From: CADCWK01 sp035944555
GTDB taxonomy: Bacteria > Chloroflexota > Chloroflexia > Thermomicrobiales > UBA6265
DNA length: 64,000 nucleotides
Direction: 5' to 3'
Assembly (NCBI GenBank): GCA_035944555.1
Contig: DASZAY010000021.1
Location: 62,001 to 126,000 of the forward strand
Position 1 is the first letter of the stretch. Every line of letters starts with the position of its first letter. Of this stretch, positions 34,969 to 43,343 are shown in pieces. The translations under genes were made by a program, and so were the position numbers. The notes below the pieces were generated by a model that made no database searches, was not told the origin of the DNA, and saw nothing but the letters and a program-made list of their open reading frames with translations.

Positions 34969-37665
34969 GTGTCCGACGCTCGACTCACGCAGGAAACGGA
35001 CTCGACCGTGTCACCCAACCAGGCACCACCGGACGAAGGCCTACCGATTGATCCTGATACGGTCGAAGAAGCTCTCGAGGCTGTCGGAGCGCTGGACGAG
35101 ATCGAGGGTGCCGAAAATCCGCCCGTCGCTCCGATGTCGCTCGTTACAACTCCTCTGCCCCATGGAACCGACGACCCCGTGACAGAAGGTCTGGAGTACC
35201 GGCGCCGATTCCGTGGGCTGATCGGCGTCCGGAGCAAGGTACCCATCCGCGACCGGGCCATCCTGTCGCTCGTCTACACACCCGGCGTCGCGGAAGCATG
35301 TCTGGCAATCGAGAAGGACGCGCTGGCCTCCTACGATCTGACCTGCCGCGGGAACACCGTCGCGATCCTCACCGATGGATCTGACCTGTTCGGCTCGCAG
35401 GGCGGCACCGGTGCTGAGGCGCTGCCGATCGAGGAGGGCAAGAGCGTCCTGTTCAAGACGTTTGCCGGCATCGACGCCTTCCCGATCTGCCTTGAGAGCC
35501 ACGACCTCAACCGGGCCGTCCAGGCCGGCGTAGCCATCGCGCCGACATTCGGCGCGATTTGCCTTGACGACATCGCCGCACCGGGTGCGTTCACGATCGC
35601 CGATCATCTGGAGAAGGCCGCCGATATCCCGGTGTTCTCCAACCAGCATCACGGCACCGCCGTGCTCGTCCTCGGCGCGCTGATCAACGCCCTCAAGGTG
35701 ACCGGTCGCGAGGCGGCTACCACCCGGATCGTAATCAGTGGGGCCGGAGTGGCAGGGATCGGCGTGGCCCGGCTGCTCGTCCGCTCCGGGTTCCGCGACG
35801 TAATCGTCTGCGACCGCGCCGGGGCCATCCACCGCTACCGTCCGGACCGGATGCACTGGGCCAAGGCCTACGTCGCCAAGGAAACCAACCTCGACAACCG
35901 GCAGGGCAACCTGCGTGAGATGCTCAAGGGCGCGGACGTGTTCGTCGGATTGAGCACCGGCGGCATCGTCGACGGCGAGATGATCGCGTCGATGGCGGCT
36001 GACCCGATCGTCTTCTCACTGGCCGTCCCAGACCCGGAGATCGCACCGGCGCTGGCCCGAGAGGCCGGCGCCCGCGTCGTCGCGACGTCCCGCTCGGACT
36101 TCGCCAACCAGATGGACATCTCGCTGGTCTTCCCTGGCGTCTTCCGGGGCCTCTTGGACAGCCGCGCACGCAACATCCGGCTCAGGACGCTGCGGTACGC
36201 AGCCGAGGCCCTGGCCGACATGGTTCAGCCGGACGAGCTCCACGCCGAGTTCATAGTGCCGCGCATCTTCGACTTCCGGGTCGCCCCGGCGGTTGCTGAG
36301 GCGGTCGCGCGAGCGGCGGTCGAGAGCGGTGAGGCGGGCCGGCAGGTCGATCCCGGTGAAGTGGCCGCCCGGACCCGGCGCTTCGTCTACGAGGGCAAGT
36401 TCCAGTCGCCGCCGCAGCGCACCAACGGCGACCAGCGCACCTTCAAGGAGGAGGCGATTGATCTGCGGCGCCGCCACGGCGGTGTCCTGGAGATCGAAAG
36501 CAAGCTACCGATCCGCGACCACCACATCCTCAACATGGTCTACGTCCCCCCGGCGGCATACACCCCGGCCCAGATCATCCGGGAGACCCCCAGCGAGATC
36601 ACCAACCTGACCTCCAAGGGCAACCTCGTCGCGATCGTGACGGACGGGTCAGCGGTGCTCGGACTGGGCGACATCGGCCCGCAGGCCTCCCTGCCGGTGA
36701 TGGAGGGCAAGGCGGTCCTTTTCCGCTCGCTGGCCGGCGTCGAAGCCTTCCCCATCTGCCTGATGTCGCGGGACGTCGACGAGATCGTCGACATCGTCGC
36801 CTCAATCTCGCCCTCGTTTGGCGGGATCAACCTCGAGGATATCGCCGCCCCCCGCTGCTTCGAGATCGAGCGGAAGCTGCGGGACCGGCTGGCCCTCCCG
36901 GTCTTCCACGACGATCAGCACGGCACCGCGATCGTCGTCTCGGCGGGCGTGATCAACGGCCTGAAGCTGCGCGGGACCGCGATCGAGGACGTCCGCATTA
37001 CGATCAACGGCGCCGGAGCGGCCGGAGTGGCGGTCGCCAAGCTGCTGCTCGCCTTCGGTGCTGGTGACGTCATCCTCTGCGACCGTGCCGGCGCGATCCA
37101 CGAGGGCCGGACGGCCAACATGGACGACTCCAAGCGCGAGATCGCCCGGATCACCAATCGCGCCAACCTGTCCGGCTCGCTCACCGACGCGCTCGTCGGA
37201 GCCGACATCTTCATCGGGCTCTCGGCGCCGGGCGTGCTGACGCCGGAGATGATCGGCCGGATGGCGGAGCGGCCCCTGGTCTTCGCGCTGGCCAACCCGA
37301 CGCCGGAGATCTACCCGGACGAGGCGCGCAAGGCCGGGGCGCTCGCCGTGGCGACCGGCAGGAGCGACTTCCCCAACCAGATCAACAACTCGCTGGCCTT
37401 CCCCGGCGTGTTCCGCGGCGCGCTGGATATCGAAGCCCGGACGGTCAATGACGAGATGAAGATGGCCGCCGCCGAGGCGATCGCCAACCTCGTCTCCCCG
37501 TCGGAGCTGTCGGCGGATTTCCTGATCCCCGACAGTCTCGACCTGCGGGTTCCGCCCCGGGTTGCCTCCGCGGTCGCCACGGCAGGAATCGCGACCGGTG
37601 TCCACCGCCTTGATGTCGACCCGGCAACGATCGAAGCGAGGGCACGGGACCTGGTCTACGAGTAA
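34969..37665 (+). CDS. Tandem-fused malic enzyme (two NAD-malic enzyme domains in one chain)
   Basis: An 898-residue chain from GTG 34969 (AAGGA 10 bases upstream; ATG 34939 lacks a site). It contains two complete malic enzyme units: half 1 at about residues 85-480, half 2 at about 505-895. Normal enzymes of this family are one unit of about 400-450 residues, decarboxylating malate to pyruvate with NAD(P). Half 1 keeps the Tyr loop LVYTPGVAEAC but has VFSNQHHGTA in place of HDDQHGTA (metal-binding Asp lost), AVPDPEI for ANPxPEI, and NQMDI for NQxNN. Half 2 keeps VFHDDQHGTA, ANPTPEI and NQINN but its Tyr loop is MVYVPPAAY. Both keep a GAGxAG coenzyme motif and an Asp before the next strand, suggesting NAD. 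Half 2 looks like the catalytic unit and half 1 like a regulatory or helper unit. Confidence 0.9.
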   Translation: MSDARLTQETDSTVSPNQAPPDEGLPIDPDTVEEALEAVGALDEIEGAENPPVAPMSLVTTPLPHGTDDPVTEGLEYRRRFRGLIGVRSKVPIRDRAILSLVYTPGVAEACLAIEKDALASYDLTCRGNTVAILTDGSDLFGSQGGTGAEALPIEEGKSVLFKTFAGIDAFPICLESHDLNRAVQAGVAIAPTFGAICLDDIAAPGAFTIADHLEKAADIPVFSNQHHGTAVLVLGALINALKVTGREAATTRIVISGAGVAGIGVARLLVRSGFRDVIVCDRAGAIHRYRPDRMHWAKAYVAKETNLDNRQGNLREMLKGADVFVGLSTGGIVDGEMIASMAADPIVFSLAVPDPEIAPALAREAGARVVATSRSDFANQMDISLVFPGVFRGLLDSRARNIRLRTLRYAAEALADMVQPDELHAEFIVPRIFDFRVAPAVAEAVARAAVESGEAGRQVDPGEVAARTRRFVYEGKFQSPPQRTNGDQRTFKEEAIDLRRRHGGVLEIESKLPIRDHHILNMVYVPPAAYTPAQIIRETPSEITNLTSKGNLVAIVTDGSAVLGLGDIGPQASLPVMEGKAVLFRSLAGVEAFPICLMSRDVDEIVDIVASISPSFGGINLEDIAAPRCFEIERKLRDRLALPVFHDDQHGTAIVVSAGVINGLKLRGTAIEDVRITINGAGAAGVAVAKLLLAFGAGDVILCDRAGAIHEGRTANMDDSKREIARITNRANLSGSLTDALVGADIFIGLSAPGVLTPEMIGRMAERPLVFALANPTPEIYPDEARKAGALAVATGRSDFPNQINNSLAFPGVFRGALDIEARTVNDEMKMAAAEAIANLVSPSELSADFLIPDSLDLRVPPRVASAVATAGIATGVHRLDVDPATIEARARDLVYE

Positions 37666-37851
37666 CCCGGTCAGGGGCGGTCGGACTGATCTGCCCGGAA
37701 CCGAGCGCCATGACGGGGATGATCCGGACGACCGGGTCATCCCCGTCGTCGTCCAGGACCCATCCGAACCGCTATGCTCCATCTCGCCAGACCTCGTCAT
37801 GTCCCGGCGGGCGTGACACGACGAGGATCGATACGACGAGGACGTCGAAGC

Positions 37852-39897
37852 ATGAGGACCACGGGCGGAATGACCAATAGCACGTCGATCGGAGCGCTGG
37901 CACAGCAACTCGAAGCGGAACTCTACGCCGCCTACCCGGACCGCCCTGGAGCCGAGGCACACGGAGGGGAGCACACTGCTCTACGCGCCGCGTTCAGCCG
38001 TTTCGGACGGGAGTCTGTCGTCGCGGGAATCTCGCTCGAGGACGCGATGGCGGCCAGCGTGGATATCCTCCAGGGCCTGTTCGAGCGGGTCGGGGGAAGG
38101 ACGGGCGACGCCGTCACCATGCGACTGGCCGGGATCGCGCTGGCGGCCGTCAGTCGCGGCTACCAGACCACGGCGGAGTCGCCGGCCGGGGTGAACGGTA
38201 ACCCGCCGATGCCGACCCAGCTCAGCAGACTGGCCGCGCTGCACCGCGTCAACCGGGCAATCACCGCGCACCTCGAGCTCAACGACATGCTCGAGACCAC
38301 CGTCCGGATCGTCACAGAGACGATGGCCAGCGATGGTGCGGCAGTGTTCCTGTATGACGAGGCGACGTCGTCACTGGCCCTCCGTTCGGCTGTCGGGCTG
38401 CAGCCGGCATCAGTCGGGGCGTTCACGATCCGGCCCGGTGAGGGCGTGACGGGCCGCGCCGCGAGCGAGCTCCAGCCCGTCGTCGCAACCATGGCGGGCG
38501 ATCTGTCGGGCCTCCCCAGTGGCGCCAATCCCGGCGACGCGATCTACTCGTCCCAGCTGGCCGTCCCCCTGGTCCTTCACGGCATGAACGAGCTGGTCGG
38601 AGTGCTGACCATCTTCAGCATCGCGCCCCGCCGGTTCGAACCGGAGGAGATCACGTTCCTCCAGAGCGTGGCCAGTGAGCTGGCAATCAGCGCCGAGAAC
38701 GGCCGCCTCTACGGCCAGACCGACGAGCGCCTCCGGCAGAAAGTCGATGAGCTCGGCACGCTGCAGCGCGTCTCCCGCACGGTCGCGTCGTCGCTGGATC
38801 TCGACGATGTGCTCCGCCTGATCGCCGAGCAGTCGGTCGAACTGATGGGAGCCGAAGCCGCCGCCATCTTCCGCGTTCGCCCAACCCAGAACGGTCGCCA
38901 GGACAAGGAGGCCCAGATCGAGTACTTCGCCGGCGACGAGCGCAAGGTTGTCAATGACCGGCGGGACAATCTCGTCCGCGAGGTCGTTGCGACCGGCAGT
39001 GCCCAGACGGTCGATATCGACTACACGGACGGTTCCGGCACCCTGTTCTGTCTCCCACTCCGTTCGGCCAGGGAGATGTACGGGGCACTCTGCATCCGCA
39101 TGCACCCCGACACGGAAATCACGGAGGACCAGCTTGGTCTGCTCCAGGCATTTACCGACTCGGCCTCGATGGCCATCGAGAACGCCCAGCTCTACCAGCA
39201 GGCCCGCCGTGGACTGGAGACCGTCTCAGCGCTGCTCCAGGAGATGCACCACCGCGTCCGGAACAACCTGCAGACCGTCGCGGCGCTGCTCTCGCTCCAG
39301 ATGCGGGCCAATGCCGACCAGCCCTGGTCGGGGATCCTGCGCGAAGCGATCAGCCGCATCCAGGCCATCGCCGCCGTCCACGACCTGCTCTCGGACGAGC
39401 GCCGGTTGAGCGGCACAACGGTCGACGTGATCGCCAAGCACGTCGCCGACGAAGCCCACGTCACGATGATCCCGCCAGGAATGACTGTCGATTTCGAGAT
39501 CCTGCCCAGCAATGTCACTGTGCCGTCGCGGCAGGGAACCATCGTGGCGCTCGTCATCAACGAGCTGATCACGAATGCCGTCAGCCACGGGTTCAAGGGT
39601 CGCGAGACGGGTCGCGTCTCGATCCGGACCTGGAAGCACGCCGGGTACGTCACGCTGGAAGTTGCCAACAACGGGCGCAGCGTGCCACGGAACTTCGAGC
39701 CCGCCCAGAGCACCGGCCTGGGGATGCGAATCGTCAGCCGCCTGGTCCAGAGTGACCTGCACGGCGAATTCACCATCGGCTCTCCCGGCGAGAGCGGCAC
39801 GATCGCCCGGGTGACGTTCCCGGTCGTCGAGGAAGAAGAGGAAGAGACGATCCTGCACCCGGCCGCGCGTCGTCCCGTGGCCGCGGTCCAGACATAG
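37852..39897 (+). CDS. Cytoplasmic GAF-GAF histidine kinase (HisKA_2 type)
   Basis: A 681-residue soluble sensor kinase with no transmembrane segment. The start is ATG 37852, with GAGGA 9 bases upstream. Residues 10-105 form a helical region. GAF domains lie at about 140-285 and 315-450 and may bind a small ligand or sense redox or light. The phosphoacceptor helix reads LLQEMHHRVRNNLQTVAAL (His at about 466), as in the HisKA_2 group. The ATPase domain includes LVINELITNAVSHGF and STGLGMRIVSRLV. The C-terminus is a run of Glu followed by a short basic end. No response regulator gene is adjacent, so its partner is elsewhere. Confidence 0.92.
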   Translation: MRTTGGMTNSTSIGALAQQLEAELYAAYPDRPGAEAHGGEHTALRAAFSRFGRESVVAGISLEDAMAASVDILQGLFERVGGRTGDAVTMRLAGIALAAVSRGYQTTAESPAGVNGNPPMPTQLSRLAALHRVNRAITAHLELNDMLETTVRIVTETMASDGAAVFLYDEATSSLALRSAVGLQPASVGAFTIRPGEGVTGRAASELQPVVATMAGDLSGLPSGANPGDAIYSSQLAVPLVLHGMNELVGVLTIFSIAPRRFEPEEITFLQSVASELAISAENGRLYGQTDERLRQKVDELGTLQRVSRTVASSLDLDDVLRLIAEQSVELMGAEAAAIFRVRPTQNGRQDKEAQIEYFAGDERKVVNDRRDNLVREVVATGSAQTVDIDYTDGSGTLFCLPLRSAREMYGALCIRMHPDTEITEDQLGLLQAFTDSASMAIENAQLYQQARRGLETVSALLQEMHHRVRNNLQTVAALLSLQMRANADQPWSGILREAISRIQAIAAVHDLLSDERRLSGTTVDVIAKHVADEAHVTMIPPGMTVDFEILPSNVTVPSRQGTIVALVINELITNAVSHGFKGRETGRVSIRTWKHAGYVTLEVANNGRSVPRNFEPAQSTGLGMRIVSRLVQSDLHGEFTIGSPGESGTIARVTFPVVEEEEEETILHPAARRPVAAVQT

Positions 39898-40065
39898 CAA
39901 CGGCTCCTGGAGCTCTCTCGCGGATATAACGTGCAATCCGTGCGCGATGGTGCCCGACCGTCACATGAGGATCGGGCTACCATCGGCGAAGGAACGGCTC
40001 CCCGGGACCGGGTCATTCCCGGCTCCGGGGACGTCGGTGTGACGGAGTACGCGAGGGGGTCTGCG

Positions 40066-41895
40066 ATGACGATCGATAGCTTGCGACTTGGACGGGTGCT
40101 TCTGGCACTCGCCTTCATCGCCGGGATGTCTGGCGCGCTCGCCGGATACGGGTCCGTCCGTGCCCAGGTGGTTTCCCTCGGGAGCGACGAGACGGTCGAA
40201 CCGACGGTCATCGCGCAAGGCGTCGCGGAGCTGCCGGACGACGATGTCGCCTGGCGGGTATTGCGCTCGACCGGCGGATCACGAGACGACCAGCAGCCCG
40301 TCCCGGCGGTGACCGGGTTCGTGGTCGCCGGGACGGACGACCTCCTGATCAGCGACCTCGACACCAGCGTCCAGACACTCCTTGGTCCGGCAGAAGCCAG
40401 CTGGGTGGCGGGTGACTCGGAGCAGCAACGCGCATCGCTGACCGACGACCCGGTCACCTACTCCGAGATTGGCCCCGTCCCGGCGGACGACGCCGACGAC
40501 GCGGGTGAGAGCGACGTGGTGTTCGCGGGCGATGCCTTCGAAGGACCGGACGGCCCCCACCGGATCACCCTTTCGGTGGCCCTCCTCGGTCCGGATCAGG
40601 TCCTCGACGTGACGGTGGAGGATGGTCCGGTCCTGATCTATGTCAATGCCGGACAGCTCGCTGTCTCGACGGGTGGCGACCTGGCGACCGGCGATGCCCA
40701 GACATACGACGAGGATATGTCGCTGACCAATGACGGGACCGACCCGGCCCGCGTCTACGTCGCGGCGATCGGTGCCAGCGTTCCGCCCCTGCCGTCGTTC
40801 GCCGGACAGGCGACGCTGCAGGTCCGCGCCTGTCCGGAGGGGTCGTCCGGCTTCCAGTTCACCCCGAGTCAGTGCACGCCGGTCGATGCGGGTGACGGCT
40901 TCAGCGTCAGCCTCCTGGACGCCAACTACCAGCCGGTCGAGCCCAGCGGCGCGCTCGAGGACGGCGAGCAGACGTGGGACGACCTCGAGTTCGGGATCTA
41001 CCCGTGGGGCGCACCGACGCTCCCGGCTCCCTACGTCGGCAGCCTGTGGACGGACATCGACTCCAACCCGCTCGACATCGCCCAGGTCACGATCGACGCC
41101 GACACGCTGGATGTCACCCACATCCTCTACGTCTTCCCTATTACCGAAGGAACGATCTCGGTCAGCATTGCCAACTGTCCGTCGGGCGTCACGCCGGACA
41201 ACCTCGCCGGCCAGACGTGCGACGCCCCGGTCGGCAACACCACCAGTCTGACCGTCACCACGCCGGACGGAGAGACGCTCGACGCCAACGACGCGACGAC
41301 CGGCAGTGGCGCCTACGTCTTCACCGTCGACGTCGACAATGCGTCCGGTGCCTTCTTCACGGTCGACCAGGCGAGCCTGCCCGCTGGCTACGACGACTAC
41401 CTCATCACGTCCGGCGGCGTGAACGACCTCAACGCGCCGCTGGCCGTCAGCCTGACGTCAAGCAGTCCCGCCGTCAGCGTGACGATCTACAACTTCACCG
41501 ACGAGCAGCCGTCCCCGTCGCCATCTCCGTCGACAACACCGTCGGAAGCACCGTCGGTCAGCCTGGACGGGAGCGTGACGCTGCAGGTCCTCAGCTGCCC
41601 GTCGAGCGTCTCGATCGGGAACCCCTCGGCCTACGATCAGTGCATGTCCTCGGTCGGGGGCTGGTCGGCAATCCTGGTCACGCCGTCCGGCCAGACGCTC
41701 CCGGCGAGTGCGTCCGGCGGGTCCTTCACCTACGGCGACCTTGCCCCCGGGACCTACTCGGTCGGCCTGACCGCCCTGCCGCCGGGCTACGCCAGTGCCG
41801 TCGCGCCAGGACTGTCGGGATCTGGCAGCCGAGTCAACGTATCGGTCTCGGCCGATAACCCGAGCCCGACGGTGACCGTCCTGGTTTTCCAATAG
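40066..41895 (+). CDS. Secreted cupin-like protein with three Cys-pair repeats
   Basis: A 609-residue exported protein. The start is ATG 40066, with AGGGGG upstream. Residues 1-34 are a signal peptide (LLALAFIAGMSGALAGYG, cleavage near VRAQ). A cupin-like beta domain lies at about 150-240 (LDVTVEDGPVLIYVNAGQL). Three repeats follow at about 248-330, 363-465 and 500-605. Each has a C-P-x(11-12)-C pair and then a beta-sandwich-like stretch, for example DLAPGTYSVGLTALPPGY in the third. A Ser/Pro linker (PSPSPSPSTTPSEAPS) separates repeats two and three. The repeats look like SpaA/prealbumin-like adhesin modules with one disulfide each (inference). No anchor is visible. The function is unknown, perhaps cell-surface structure. 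Confidence 0.75.
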   Translation: MTIDSLRLGRVLLALAFIAGMSGALAGYGSVRAQVVSLGSDETVEPTVIAQGVAELPDDDVAWRVLRSTGGSRDDQQPVPAVTGFVVAGTDDLLISDLDTSVQTLLGPAEASWVAGDSEQQRASLTDDPVTYSEIGPVPADDADDAGESDVVFAGDAFEGPDGPHRITLSVALLGPDQVLDVTVEDGPVLIYVNAGQLAVSTGGDLATGDAQTYDEDMSLTNDGTDPARVYVAAIGASVPPLPSFAGQATLQVRACPEGSSGFQFTPSQCTPVDAGDGFSVSLLDANYQPVEPSGALEDGEQTWDDLEFGIYPWGAPTLPAPYVGSLWTDIDSNPLDIAQVTIDADTLDVTHILYVFPITEGTISVSIANCPSGVTPDNLAGQTCDAPVGNTTSLTVTTPDGETLDANDATTGSGAYVFTVDVDNASGAFFTVDQASLPAGYDDYLITSGGVNDLNAPLAVSLTSSSPAVSVTIYNFTDEQPSPSPSPSTTPSEAPSVSLDGSVTLQVLSCPSSVSIGNPSAYDQCMSSVGGWSAILVTPSGQTLPASASGGSFTYGDLAPGTYSVGLTALPPGYASAVAPGLSGSGSRVNVSVSADNPSPTVTVLVFQ

Positions 41896-41919
41896 CGGTT
41901 CACTACCCCAGGTCAGACG

Positions 41920-41959
41920 ACGAGAGAGCCGGGCGGATGATTCCGCCCGGCTCTCTCGT
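41920..41959. terminator. Hairpin terminator, probably bidirectional
   Basis: A perfect 17-bp stem (41920-41936 with 41943-41959) around the loop atgatt, between the secreted cupin gene (+) and the ybjQ-like gene (-). It sits at the end of both transcripts. Confidence 0.8.
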
Positions 41960-42011
41960 TCCTGGAATGTAGCGTCGCAAGCCCGCTCCAATTCCCGATT
42001 GATCCCGTGGG

Positions 42012-42338
42012 CTACAGGTCCTCGTAGACCACGGCGGTCCCGGCGGCGGCGACCATCAGCATGCTGCCACCGTTACCGAGGGTCTCGTAATCCAGGTCGA
42101 CGCCGATCACGGCGTTAGCCCCGAACGACTGAGCCTGGGCGACCATCTCATTGATGGCGAGATCGCGGGCGCGGTCGAGCTCCTGCTCATAGGTATTGGA
42201 GCGACCGCCGATCACGTCACGGACACTGGCGAAGAGGTCCTTGGCGATGTTGACGCCCAGGATGGCCTCCCCGTTGACGAGCCCGAGGTAACGGGTGATA
42301 CGCCGGCCTTCGAGCGAAGCGGTGGTTGTGACGAGCAT
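42012..42338 (-). CDS. YbjQ family (heavy-metal-binding domain, UPF0145) protein
   Basis: A small 108-residue soluble protein. The true start is MLVTTTASLEGRRI at 42338, with AGGAGG 5 bases upstream. The sequence follows the family throughout: YLGLVNGEAILGVNI, then DVIGGRSNTYEQELDRARD, and GANAVIGVDLDYETLGNGGS. YbjQ-type proteins assemble into pentamers; their role is unclear, although the domain name suggests metal binding. It sits 71 bases from the NIF3 gene on the same strand. Confidence 0.93.
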   Translation of the reverse strand: MLVTTTASLEGRRITRYLGLVNGEAILGVNIAKDLFASVRDVIGGRSNTYEQELDRARDLAINEMVAQAQSFGANAVIGVDLDYETLGNGGSMLMVAAAGTAVVYEDL

Positions 42339-42408
42339 GGTGCCTCCTGGTTGCAACGTCTGTCAGGTCTCGATCGATGGTACGTCACCGCGATTGATCG
42401 TCAGGCGG

Positions 42409-43224
42409 CTAGAACGGGTTGGCTTCGTCGAAGAACCGGGTCTCGACACCGAATCTCCGCTCCAGCCAGCCGCCGAGTGCCTGAACGCCGTAGCGCTCAC
42501 TGGCATGATGCCCGGTCACCACCAGTGTCAGGCCAGCGTCCAGCGCCAGATCATACGACCAGAGCTCGGCCTCCCCGCATACCCAGGCATCCAGCCCGAG
42601 TGCGATGACCTCGTGGATCATCCTGGTCGCCCCGCCGGAAACGATGGCGACCGACCGGATATCGGCTGGCCGGCCCGGGACGACGATCGGCGCACCACCG
42701 AATGCCCTCGTCGCCAGGGTCCTGAGGTCCTCGGCGGTCAGGGGAACCGGAGACGCGGCGCGAACGCCAAGCCGGGCGCTCGTACCAGGCCATCCTCCGA
42801 AGTCCTGGGCAGTCACGGTGAGGCCCAGCCGGCGGGCCAGCTCGACGTTGTTGCCAACCTCCGCGTGGGCGTCGAGCGGGATGTGCCACGAAGCGAGGCA
42901 CATCCCATGATGCCGGAGCAGCGCGACCCGTCGCTCATCCCATGATGAGGCGGGATCAGTCGCTGGGTCGTAGCCGGGTCGTGTGCTGCCCCAAAACATC
43001 CCGTGGTGCGTCACAAGCAGGTCCGCTCCCCACGCTCCCGCCCCGTTGATCACATCTGTCGTCGCACTGACGCCCAGGGCCACGCGGCGGATCGGGTGCT
43101 GCTCATTCCCGCGCTCCGACCGGACCTGCAGACCGGTCTGAGCGAGATCCGGGATTCGCCACGGGTCAACGAAGGCATCGGTTGCGGCGACGAGATGGTC
43201 GAGTGACACGGGGAGACGGGACAT
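42409..43224 (-). CDS. NIF3-like dinuclear metal centre hexameric protein
   Basis: A 271-residue member of the NIF3/YbgI family, sometimes linked to GTP cyclohydrolase I-type activity or to envelope and redox roles, but with no settled function. The start is ATG 43224, with GGAGGAG upstream; the longer ORF has no site. The metal ligands are in place: LLVTHHGMFWG (about residues 66-76), WHIPLDAHAEVGNN and a late TGHHASERYG. The length matches the short form without an inserted PII-like domain. It is divergent from pepA, whose start is 119 bases away. Confidence 0.93.
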   Translation of the reverse strand: MSRLPVSLDHLVAATDAFVDPWRIPDLAQTGLQVRSERGNEQHPIRRVALGVSATTDVINGAGAWGADLLVTHHGMFWGSTRPGYDPATDPASSWDERRVALLRHHGMCLASWHIPLDAHAEVGNNVELARRLGLTVTAQDFGGWPGTSARLGVRAASPVPLTAEDLRTLATRAFGGAPIVVPGRPADIRSVAIVSGGATRMIHEVIALGLDAWVCGEAELWSYDLALDAGLTLVVTGHHASERYGVQALGGWLERRFGVETRFFDEANPF

Positions 43225-43343
43225 CGAGAACTCCTCCCGGTACCGGTGGGCGATACCACGAGCGAACAGAGTGTATGCCGGGCGTGCGCTAGGATGACCG
43301 GAGGCGGCCGAGCGACGGCCACACCGCATTCCGGAGGCTCAGC

